Assembly (NCBI GenBank): GCA_014529385.2
Contig: CM043967.1
Span: 132,922,682-132,986,681, forward strand
Length of the DNA: 64,000 bases
Direction: 5' to 3'
Source of the DNA: Adiantum capillus-veneris
Lineage: Eukaryota; Streptophyta; Polypodiopsida; Polypodiales; Pteridaceae
Part shown: positions 1 through 8,055 of the stretch, in pieces
Layout of the letters: each line of letters begins with the position of its first letter
Position numbering within the stretch: position 1 is the first letter of the stretch
Translations under genes and position numbers: made by a program
Notes under the pieces: model-generated
Database searches by the model: none
Seen by the model: the letters and a program-made list of their open reading frames with translations, nothing else
What the model was told of the DNA's origin: nothing

Positions 1-18
1 ATTTTAGGATGACCATTC

Positions 19-2700
19 ATGAGGGAAGCACAAACGGTTCATGATTGGTCTAAAAATCATGTCTATTTGCAATTCCAAGACTCTGTCCTTAGAGTGGATT
101 TGGTGACTGGTAAGGTACACCCCTTGGGGAGTAAAACGATTATTGATCATCGCTCTGACACCACAGTTCACTCGGCCCCACTACAATATTGTTACACTTG
201 TAAGAAGGATATAGACATTGGCCAAGATTATCCTTACATAGATGTGTTACCGGGTATGACGGAATCAGACAACGTAGACTGGGTACACCTAGCTGCAACC
301 ATAGATACCTGGGGAAATAGAGGAACCACTTGGGTCACACCAGAGGGGGAAGAGGTACCACAAATTGCACCTCTGAACATGATAAGTGCCATACATGCAT
401 CTTCTAAGGGCAAGGAAATTGTAGACCAATCTGACAGTGACACCGATAGCTCAATAAAAGACTTTGACCAACACGACTCAGACACTGACTCCCAGAGTGA
501 AACACATTCTGAATCTCATGAATTAGAGAGTGGAGCAAGTTCAGAGTCAAAACATTCGGAAGGACCGAGCACATCAACCGATGATAGCTCCTCCGAGAGT
601 GAAGAGGACACCAACGAGGACTCCTTTAGTGAGCCAGATCTAATTGCAAATCAAAAGCAGGTCTCAAATAAGAAAAAGAAAACCTTTAAGAGGCGTCGAT
701 ATCGAGCCAATGTACGTGCTAGGATAAAAAAGAAGAGATCCTCAGCAGAATGGCTCAGTTATATAGGAGCATGTGATTCTCATAGAAAATTGGTAGACGA
801 TTGGGGTGAATATCTCCAAAATTTTATGTGGTGTAGACCACGACCCCATGACATAGCCCAATTAGAGATCATAGACAAGCCAAAGTTGAGCCGCACTGCA
901 AGGAGGAGTCAAAACCAAGAGTTAGCTCGACAACACAAGAAAGAAGAAATAGAAGCACAGACCAAAGCACAACCAGAATCCACAGACTTGCATCCTGCAC
1001 CAGAACATTTCAAATCTTACACCATAGGGGAAGCAAAGGTTGTGTACACAAAAGCCCAAAGAATACCTATCGATGGGAATAATGGAATCTATGATGGTCC
1101 GGCAATAGTTAAAGAAATAGAATTAGCCGACCCCGGTGAAGAATCAAAACCTGTTTTTATTGCCCAAGACCTCACAGAAGTTGAAGAGGCGGTCCTCAAA
1201 GAGCTTCTCAAGGAATTCAAGGACATATTCGCTTGGACATACCATGATATGAAAGGTGTTACACCTTCTGTGGTCCAACATACAATCCCTATGATTAGCA
1301 CTGCGAAGCCCGTACAACAAAGACCCTACCCGATGAATCCTAAGTACGCAAAGATCATTCAAGAAGAACTAGAAAAGCTTATCAAATGTGGGTTCATATA
1401 TCCTATTGAACACTCTGAATGGGTGTCTCCAATAGTTATCGTGCCAAAAAAGAATGGGAAACTCAGGGTGTGCGTGGACCTCAAAAAAGTTAATGCAGCT
1501 ACTAGAAGAGACCATTACCCCCTACCATATTCCGAACATATACTCGAAAGAGTTGCAGGCAAGGAAGCTTATAGCTTTCTAGATGGGTACTTAGGCTACA
1601 ACCAAATCACGATAGCGCTAGAGGACCAAGCTAAACCTGCCTTCATCACAGAATTTGGCGTGTTTGCATTTCATGTGATGGCTTTTGGCTTAACAAATGC
1701 CCCTGCTACATTCCAACGATTAATAAACACTGCTTTTAAAGAATATTTGAGAGAGTTTTGTGAAGATTTCTTAGACGACCTTTGTGTTTACTCTTCTTGG
1801 AAAGAACATCTATCATGTTTGCGGAAGGTGTTTGAAAAGTGTAGGTTATATCGTATCTCATTGAACCCATTCAAATGCCAATTTTGGGTCAAGCATGGAG
1901 TTATTTTAGGGCATATAGTATCTAAGAATGGTATCTCAACCGATGAGAGCAAAATTAAAGTGATTCTAGAGTTACCACCACCAACCAATTACAAGGGAGT
2001 TCAAAGGTTCATGGGACACGTGGGTTATTATCGACGGTTTATTTTATTTTTTGCTGAGATAGCACGTCCTTTGTACAAGCTTCTCATTGAATTTAAATGG
2101 ACTGAAGAGTGTGACCAGGCCTATGAACAATTGAAGAAAACACTAGCAAGTGCTCCGATTTTAAGGACACCTAGCTGGGATGTCATTTTCCATGTGCATA
2201 TTGATCCATCAAACTTTGCTATTGGGTGTGTTCTCACTCAACCAAGAGAACATAAATTGGACTATCCCATTAGCTTTGCAAGCCGTCAATTGAACGATGC
2301 TAAAAGGAACTACACCACTACAGAGCGAGAAGGTTTAGCAATGGTTTATGCAGTAAAGAAATTTCGCTACTACCTTCTGGCAAACAAGTTTGTATTTTAT
2401 GTGGATCATCAAGCGTTGCTGTATCTGGTAAACAAGCCATGCTCCACAGGAAGAATCACACGATGGTTGTTAATTCTTCTGGAGTTTGATTTCACGATTG
2501 TAGTGAGACCCAGTAAAAGGAACGTCATGGATGATCATTTGTCTCGCATACCCAATGGTGAAGCCCCCACAGGAGTTAATGATGAATTACCCGATACTTC
2601 CCTATTCATAGTTGAGACTATGCCTGAATGGAGTGAGAACATTGTTAACTTTTTAGTTAATGGTTTTCCATCCAAGGAACTTCGTAAGGATATCGCTTGA
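19..2700 (+). CDS. pol: Pol fragment: protease C-terminal end, linker, reverse transcriptase, RNase H (A1)
   Basis: This 893-codon frame begins just after the ILG motif at the end of the retropepsin fold; a TGA at 10-12 replaces the CGA of the A2 copy. An acidic Ser/Glu-rich linker (about residues 140-210) and a basic patch follow. RT covers roughly residues 430-600: the VDLKKVN segment near 487, the first catalytic Asp in FLDGYLGYN near 520, and the catalytic box as FLDD near 585 (YxDD-type). RNase H follows with Asp in HIDPSN (~730), Glu in TTTEREG (~770), Asp in YVDHQ (~795) and Asp in VMDDHLS (~838), so all four metal ligands appear present. The frame stops at TGA 2698-2700, but coding similarity continues in the same frame afterwards, so this stop is a disabling mutation rather than the natural end. 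Confidence 0.92.
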   Translation: MREAQTVHDWSKNHVYLQFQDSVLRVDLVTGKVHPLGSKTIIDHRSDTTVHSAPLQYCYTCKKDIDIGQDYPYIDVLPGMTESDNVDWVHLAATIDTWGNRGTTWVTPEGEEVPQIAPLNMISAIHASSKGKEIVDQSDSDTDSSIKDFDQHDSDTDSQSETHSESHELESGASSESKHSEGPSTSTDDSSSESEEDTNEDSFSEPDLIANQKQVSNKKKKTFKRRRYRANVRARIKKKRSSAEWLSYIGACDSHRKLVDDWGEYLQNFMWCRPRPHDIAQLEIIDKPKLSRTARRSQNQELARQHKKEEIEAQTKAQPESTDLHPAPEHFKSYTIGEAKVVYTKAQRIPIDGNNGIYDGPAIVKEIELADPGEESKPVFIAQDLTEVEEAVLKELLKEFKDIFAWTYHDMKGVTPSVVQHTIPMISTAKPVQQRPYPMNPKYAKIIQEELEKLIKCGFIYPIEHSEWVSPIVIVPKKNGKLRVCVDLKKVNAATRRDHYPLPYSEHILERVAGKEAYSFLDGYLGYNQITIALEDQAKPAFITEFGVFAFHVMAFGLTNAPATFQRLINTAFKEYLREFCEDFLDDLCVYSSWKEHLSCLRKVFEKCRLYRISLNPFKCQFWVKHGVILGHIVSKNGISTDESKIKVILELPPPTNYKGVQRFMGHVGYYRRFILFFAEIARPLYKLLIEFKWTEECDQAYEQLKKTLASAPILRTPSWDVIFHVHIDPSNFAIGCVLTQPREHKLDYPISFASRQLNDAKRNYTTTEREGLAMVYAVKKFRYYLLANKFVFYVDHQALLYLVNKPCSTGRITRWLLILLEFDFTIVVRPSKRNVMDDHLSRIPNGEAPTGVNDELPDTSLFIVETMPEWSENIVNFLVNGFPSKELRKDIA

Positions 2701-2730
2701 AGGCTAGTAAAAGAATGTGAACCCTATTGT

Positions 2731-3006
2731 TTGATTGCCGGAACTCTATATAGACTAGGCAAGGACGATATTCTTAGGCGTTGTGCCCGCGAGGATGAAT
2801 ATTTGTATATCTTGCAAGAAGCACATATGGGCATAGCAGGAGGACATTTTTCAGGAGACCTTACTGCTAGAAAGGTGCTGCAATCACACTATTGGTGGCC
2901 AACTTTATTTAAGGATGCATCACTTTTTACAAAGGGTGTGATGAGTGCCAACATTACAAGACCACACAGTGCAAAGACAAAATGCCCTTACATCCTATTA
3001 AAGTAA
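2731..3006 (+). CDS. Integrase N-terminal zinc-binding (HHCC) fragment (A1)
   Basis: This short frame is in phase with the upstream RT-RNase H frame and is separated from it only by the TGA at 2698-2700. It carries the two-histidine half of the integrase zinc finger (EAHMGIAGGHFSG) and the typical HYWWP block. The cysteine half is not in this frame: after about 2930 the reading changes to the frame used by the integrase core, so the finger is split by a small indel. Presumed non-functional here. The family role is to organise the N-terminal domain of integrase. Confidence 0.8.
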   Translation: MIAGTLYRLGKDDILRRCAREDEYLYILQEAHMGIAGGHFSGDLTARKVLQSHYWWPTLFKDASLFTKGVMSANITRPHSAKTKCPYILLK

Positions 3007-4905
3007 CCCAACCATTTGAAAAATGGGGCTTAGACTTTGTAGGTCCAATTAGTCCTGCAGCTCGCAACACTCAATCTCGATATATTCTAGTTGCTACGGA
3101 CTATGTAACAAAGTGGGCTGAAGCTAAGGCTTCACAAAAAGCTGATGCGAGGACAACAGCTAAGTTTCTTTTTGAGAACATTATCACAAGATTTGGTTGC
3201 CCTTTTGAAATTGTTAGTGATAATGGTACCCATTTTATAAATGAGGTAATAAGAGAGCTTACCACGACCTTTATGATATCCCACCATAAGTCTACACCTT
3301 ATTACCCGCAAGCTAATGGACAAGCCGAGAGCACCAACAAGACTCTAATCTCTATTTTAACCAAGACGGTAGAAGCTCATCGCACTGATTGGGATTTGAA
3401 GTTGACATCTGCTCTATGGGCTTATCGTACTGCTTATAAAGTGGCTATTAATTGTACGCCATTCAAAATGGTATACGGCCAAGAAGCGGTTATGCCTTGG
3501 GAGTTTGTCATTCCTAGTCTTAGGGTAGCTTTGCAAGAAGGATGGAATGGTAACCCCTTAGCCGAGCGTTTGTATATCTTAGAAAAACTAGACGAAGAGA
3601 GACAGTTGGCTGTGCAAAATGCTCTTGTGGAAAAGGATAGGAGAAAGAAGTGGTTTGATTGCCATGTGAAGGACAAGGACATCAAAGTTGGTGATAAAGT
3701 CCTTATGTATGGAGTACGTAAAGAGAAGAAAAAGTTGAAATATGCTGGTAAAGGACCATATAGAGTATGTGAAATTACCCCACAAGGTACCCTTCGTGTG
3801 GAAACTCTTGATGGAGTTGAAACCATTGGATTCCTCAATGGGAGTAAATTCAAAAGATATTATGATCCTTTAAGCCAAGAAGAAATACGGGCCATTCATC
3901 AAAAGAAGGCCGCCAAAGCACAAACCGAGTTAAAGAAGATACAAGCTCAAGCTGAGGCTAAGGAGCGACAACAACGTATAAGACAAAAACGAGAGGCTAA
4001 CCTTGGAGTCACAAATGCATTCCACGTGGAAATCGAAGAGGATTGGTTGGACTTTGACACATCTCTACGATACCCTATTGAGTTAAATAGTGCCTATGGA
4101 AAAGTGCTATATAACGCCTTATTGGACACGGGTGCTAAATATAATCTGCTATCCTATGGGGTGTGGTGTCAATTAGGGAAGCCACCTCTATCTAAGAGCA
4201 TTATCCAAGTCAAGGGTGTCAACAAGAAAAAAACTACGGTTTTTGGAATCTGGCACACTTCTGTCAGTTATGACAATGGAATTGTAGCTCAATACTTTTT
4301 GGTCATGCCTCCGGGAACTATGGAGGGTAATATAAACCTAGGACGCACGTGGATGATAGCCACCAAATGCACTATTGATTGGGGGACTGGGGGTGTCACA
4401 ACGCAAAAACCAACTCTTATCCCTACCACTCAAGCCATAGTCCCTGAGATATTGCCTAAGGAAATAAAACCCAAGACATTGCATGTCCAGGAGGTTGAAC
4501 CATACGTCCCCATAGCCCAACTCTCTAGATCTTCAACTGATGTAGTTGAAAGAAAGCTTGAGACACACAAGAACCATCCTAATATAACAAAGGAAGCATA
4601 CAAGTGGGTCCCTAAAGCTTCTTTAGTAACCATGGCTGATGCTAAAAAACGGAAACCTCGTACGAAACGTCCCACTCGCTCCAAGAAATGTAAGAAAACG
4701 TGGCGCTGGATTCCTAAACCACTATTAAAATCCCAAGGATACTATAAAGGAAATGATCAAATCTGGGTGCCCAAACGTAAATTATACTCTTACCTGTCAC
4801 ATGGCCCATGTAAACCCAATCCTGTGGCTCTAAAACAAATTGAAAATCGTGGAAAGGAAAAAATCACAGAATGCGACACACCTGCTCCAGAGCTAGTTTG
4901 GGTAC
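2982..4905 (+). CDS. Integrase core with post-integrase second retropepsin-like domain and W-x-P-K tail (A1)
   Basis: The frame opens in the integrase core. The catalytic triad is visible: Asp18 in WGLDFVG, Asp80 in IVSDNGTHF and Glu116 in GQAEST, giving the canonical D,D(35)E spacing. A basic C-terminal domain follows to about residue 310, then a Lys/Gln-rich helix. Around residues 365-460 there is a second aspartic-protease-like segment: LLDTGA with Asp382, then a LGRTWM motif near 450, equivalent to the ILGRPFM end of the main protease. From residue ~540 come repeated W-V/I-P-K motifs with Lys/Arg-rich spacers (KWVPK, RWIPK, IWVPK). The frame is cut at 4905 by insertion of A2 (it remains open to 4961 within the A2 LTR) and resumes in the same phase at 13724. 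No chromodomain is seen. Confidence 0.88.
4901..4905. repeat. Target-site duplication GGTAC, left copy (A2)
   Basis: GGTAC immediately precedes the TGTTAACC end of the A2 LTR and recurs immediately after the other LTR at 13724-13728. A 5 bp duplication is normal for Ty3/gypsy integrases. Confidence 0.93.
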
Positions 4906-5482
4906 TGTTAACCCTCACGGAACACGGACACCCTATGATCTATAAACGTTGTATTATTTAGAGTCAGGTAGCGGGCTTGTCGGACCAATAGGAAAAGAAT
5001 AAGAGTGATCGCCGATGAGAGCACACTCTAACTGGGACATTCAAGGGATTAGTTGGCTAAGCATGGGCGCCCAAGTGTGAATGGGGTGAGCTCATATAAA
5101 AACCAACTAAACCTAAAATTCACTCATTCTCTCATTTGTGCAATAGAAGAGTGCTCTTGCTCCATCTCCATCTCCATCTTCTTCTTCTTCACCTCCTTGT
5201 GTGTGTGTGTGTGAGAGAGAGAGAGAAAGAGGGAGAGTGTGTGTGCGATCGAGCATTATGAAGGCATGGCGGCGATGAGGCGGTTGAGCGCGGCGTAGCG
5301 GCGTCTCCTTCTTCTTCATGGCGAGGAATCCACCACGAAGGCGAGCGTAGAGCGGTGAGTGACACACCCTTTGCTCTCTTGAGCTTGCTAGTTTAGGCTT
5401 GTTGTGTTCTTGGAGCCATTTGTGGCTCGCACACGGTGTATTGGCAAGCCCCTTGCTTCGACAGTGCGGCAAGGAGCGCACA
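4906..5482 (+). repeat. 5' LTR of A2
   Basis: The 577 bp repeat starts TGTTAACC and ends GCGCACA, with canonical TG...CA termini. It contains a TATA box at 5095, a CT-rich transcript leader (CTCCATCTCC, CTTCTTCTTC), a (GT)n(GA)n microsatellite near 5200-5245 and a G+C-rich 3' part. It matches 13138-13723 along its whole length, and also 24434-25016 and 32776-33358 in inverse orientation. Confidence 0.95.
5095..5101 (+). promoter_or_regulatory. LTR TATA box (TATAAAA)
   Basis: TATAAAA lies in the 5' third of the LTR and is followed about 30 bp later by a pyrimidine-rich region expected around the RNA start. The same box is at 13328-13334 in the other LTR and in equivalent positions in A3, so it probably marks the U3/R boundary of the family. 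Confidence 0.6.
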
Positions 5483-5486
5483 TTTT

Positions 5487-5504
5487 TGGTGCCGCTGCCG
5501 GGGA
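5487..5504 (+). other. Primer-binding site (tRNA-Asp type)
   Basis: TGGTGCCGCTGCCGGGG starts 4 bp after the LTR end. In A3 the same site reads TGGCGCCGCTGCCGAGG. It is close to the TGGCGCCGTTGCCGGGG PBS complementary to plant tRNA-Asp that is common in Ty3/gypsy elements. A2 differs at the fourth base, which would weaken pairing. Confidence 0.75.
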
Positions 5505-6308
5505 AATGCCCTACACTAAGCTCGGTTAAGCACTTTACGCTTTCTTGTGGTGCAATTTCTATCATAGGAAAGGCAGGGAATGAGTGTGTGTAGTTGTGTG
5601 GAGATTTCTGTTTTTTGCGTTTTTTGCGTTTTCTGGTTTGCACTGCACAATTAGCATTTCTTGCGTTTTTTGCGTTTTCTGGTTTGCACTACACAGTTCT
5701 GTCAAGTTTCAATTTTTGCATTTTTTGTGTTTTCTGGTTTGTGCACAGTTAGACGCACAGTTAGTTAATTAAGCAGGCTAGTAATTAGGTGAGATAAATA
5801 AAAAACGTGAGTGAGTTCAAAAATAAAAAACGTGAGTTTTAAAACGGACGGGTTGGTTTGTATAAAAGATAGATCGGGATCAGGATCATTTGCCCAAGCC
5901 CAAGCCCAAGCCCAAGCCCAAGCCCAGACCCAGGCCTCAGTCCTCAGTCTTATGATATATACTAGACCCACTCTTATATATATACCCTACTCCCTCAAGA
6001 GGGAATGAGAGCATGTGGGACAAGTCCTCCACTCTCCTCCCTTCTCTTCCCACTTGCACCCTTAGACTTGCTATTTGGAGCCTACTTCCCTAGCTAGGAA
6101 AAGACTGTTTCGGGCTTTTCTGGAGCAAAATAGAACCAAACGGTGGGTTGTAAAGCACAGCGCGTCCCTCCTAGCAATACGCTCGTTTCGAGCTATCACA
6201 CGGCCCATTCCATGACACGCTCTAAAAAATCTAGCAAAAAAACATGCAAAAAACTAGTCACAAGGCCTCCTAGAGCAGCTTTTTGAGACCTTAGGGTATC
6301 AAAAGCAC
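5505..6308 (+). other. Untranslated leader of A2 with tandem repeats
   Basis: About 800 bp lie between PBS and gag. It has an imperfect T-rich tandem repeat (units with TTTTTTGCGTTTTCTGG, 5605-5740), a hexanucleotide run of CCCAAG/CCAAGC near 5890-5930, and a TATATATATACCC stretch near 5967 followed by a CT-rich tract. The repeats leave several frames open, but none resembles a gene. The 5795-6155 part is found again, displaced, at 15391-15754. Confidence 0.75.
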
Positions 6309-6959
6309 ATGCACTTAGGCTCTGGGCGGGTGCTAGAACACGAGCATATTGAGGGTGCCTCTGTTCATACGGACACCCATTACCCATCCACGATAGGCTC
6401 TAGACCCTCAGCGGGGACACAAGGTAGCACCACCCAAGACCCTAAAATAGCCGCTAGTGATTCCTCCTCCGACTCAGAAATCATGGAAGCATACCCTACC
6501 CAAAACACTGAGAGAGAAGGCCATGCACCTCCCGAAGCTCCACAGCCTAGTACTAGTATGTTTAGCCATTTCATGGAACCATTAGGTAGAGCTACTCGCT
6601 CGGAACCTGATGCAAATGAAGCACACGAAGGGGGTGGGGAAGTGGACTCTCCTTTCACATCGCACGTGGACCCCACACCCCCAAAGAGTGTCCATGTGGA
6701 TATCCTGCCAACTTCTTACCAAGAAGGCCCTGTTGAGCTGCCTCCTTCAGAAGTTCCCTCTAGAGTACCGTTGGTGACAAGTAAAACCACGGGGAGCAAC
6801 ATTGCTTCTACCTCACAAGAAACCGTTAACACGTCGACTCTAGAAGGATTGTTCATTAATGATCATTGGACATACGACATCCACATTGAGGTGTTGACGG
6901 ATCTACTCTGGCCATGCCTACCATGTAGGATGGATAGAGATTTTACAATCCACCTCTAG
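6309..6959 (+). CDS. gag: Gag N-terminal region, frame-shifted (A2)
   Basis: The 216-codon frame starts MHLGSGR; the same start (MHLRSGR) opens gag in A3, supporting it as the natural start. The protein is low-complexity, rich in Pro, Ser, Thr and acidic residues, with no catalytic motif. After residue ~195 the similarity to A3 moves to another frame (the one opening at 6988), so an indel near 6900 breaks gag. Role inferred from position: the head of the structural polyprotein. Confidence 0.75.
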   Translation: MHLGSGRVLEHEHIEGASVHTDTHYPSTIGSRPSAGTQGSTTQDPKIAASDSSSDSEIMEAYPTQNTEREGHAPPEAPQPSTSMFSHFMEPLGRATRSEPDANEAHEGGGEVDSPFTSHVDPTPPKSVHVDILPTSYQEGPVELPPSEVPSRVPLVTSKTTGSNIASTSQETVNTSTLEGLFINDHWTYDIHIEVLTDLLWPCLPCRMDRDFTIHL

Positions 6960-6987
6960 TGCCACGAGCATCGAAGATCAACAGAAA

Positions 6988-7923
6988 ATGATCTGTAATG
7001 TTATCCATGGCATTATTCAATCCGAAAGGCAAAACCGAGGGGTAAATAGACTCTCAACTGGCCCCATGAGATTTCTCGATACGAGCAAGGCTCAACAGCC
7101 TACTCTATCACACATGGAGACTCCTCTAATGAGTCCCATGGACCCATCTTACGTCATTTCACCTGGGGTCTCTATGCAATCTGAGCCTCCGAGTGACAAC
7201 TTTAGCTTCCCTAACCTGGCTCAACCCTCTATTAAGGAAAACAAAGTGCTCACTCCAGGGATAGGCCTGACAGAGAATGTACCCATGACATCTACGGTTA
7301 GCGCAGTGCCCCTACCTAGTGTCGTAGTACCTAATATGGGACCTCGACCGTATGTGCCTCTAGCCCCTTATGCACACATGGCCCCCACACCTCCAATTGT
7401 ACCACTTGTTCATGCTCCTCGAGTGCCGCTCCCTAGCCCTTATCCGAGTGGACCTATGGTCGGTTATGTTCCATATCCTGCATCATCCACACATATGCCA
7501 AGACCGGTACCCGTTCCTCGCCCACATATGATTCCAAGAGTACCTCCACCGGCCCTGCCTCCTCACATAGGTGACTTGGCAGTGTTTGCTCAAAACATAG
7601 GTCGATCTATCGCGGAAAATATGCGTCATGCATCTGTTAGCGAGCCTAGAAGTAAGGCAGTACAAATTGCCAAACTCACGCAAAAAATCAATGGGGACGA
7701 AGATGCTAGAAAACACATTGAAGTGTTTGAACAAGTATGTGATTCCTTAGGGGAACGCAACGAACTACATAAGTGCAATGCCTTAAGCTTGACATTAAGT
7801 GGGAAGGCTGGAGATTGGTATAGAACCCTAAAGGTGGACGAGAAAACAATCTACCCTACCCTTCGAAGGTTGTTTCTAAAGGAGTACATACGAGAAGGTG
7901 TGCTTTGGGGTGTAGCATCTTAG
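6988..7923 (+). CDS. gag: Gag central region with capsid-like domain (A2)
   Basis: The first two thirds are Pro/Met-rich (PRVPLPSPYP-like stretches). The last ~110 residues match the retrotransposon Gag capsid family: a KLTQKINGDEDARKHI block followed by LSLTLSGKAGDWYRTL and LRRLFLKEYI. The frame ends at TAG 7921-7923 where A3 also has a stop a codon or two away. The capsid pattern (ERKEGESVRDFISRLK) continues after the stop in the same phase up to 8056, so the stop interrupts rather than ends gag. Confidence 0.82.
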   Translation: MICNVIHGIIQSERQNRGVNRLSTGPMRFLDTSKAQQPTLSHMETPLMSPMDPSYVISPGVSMQSEPPSDNFSFPNLAQPSIKENKVLTPGIGLTENVPMTSTVSAVPLPSVVVPNMGPRPYVPLAPYAHMAPTPPIVPLVHAPRVPLPSPYPSGPMVGYVPYPASSTHMPRPVPVPRPHMIPRVPPPALPPHIGDLAVFAQNIGRSIAENMRHASVSEPRSKAVQIAKLTQKINGDEDARKHIEVFEQVCDSLGERNELHKCNALSLTLSGKAGDWYRTLKVDEKTIYPTLRRLFLKEYIREGVLWGVAS

Positions 7924-8055
7924 CTACAGAAGGCCGAACGTAAGGAAGGAGAGTCAGTAAGGGACTTCATTAGTCGTCTAAAGCACTTAAACTCTCGATG
8001 CCCTGTAAATGAGCTCTTCAACAATAACCAACTGCTTGATCGATTCATTCGAGGA

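Noticed and set aside
2982-4905. Chromodomain after the integrase
   Set aside because: Looked for the aromatic cage pattern; the tail instead shows a retropepsin-like segment and W-x-P-K repeats.
5113-5643. Long open frames across the LTR microsatellites (also 13286-13608, 15672-15956, 24318-24855, 32630-33126)
   Set aside because: They are low-complexity translations of GT/GA/CT repeats on both strands of the LTR, with no conservation of frame between copies.
5765-6008. AQAQAQ / WAWAWA frames in the leader
   Set aside because: Both strands of a hexanucleotide repeat; no protein evidence.
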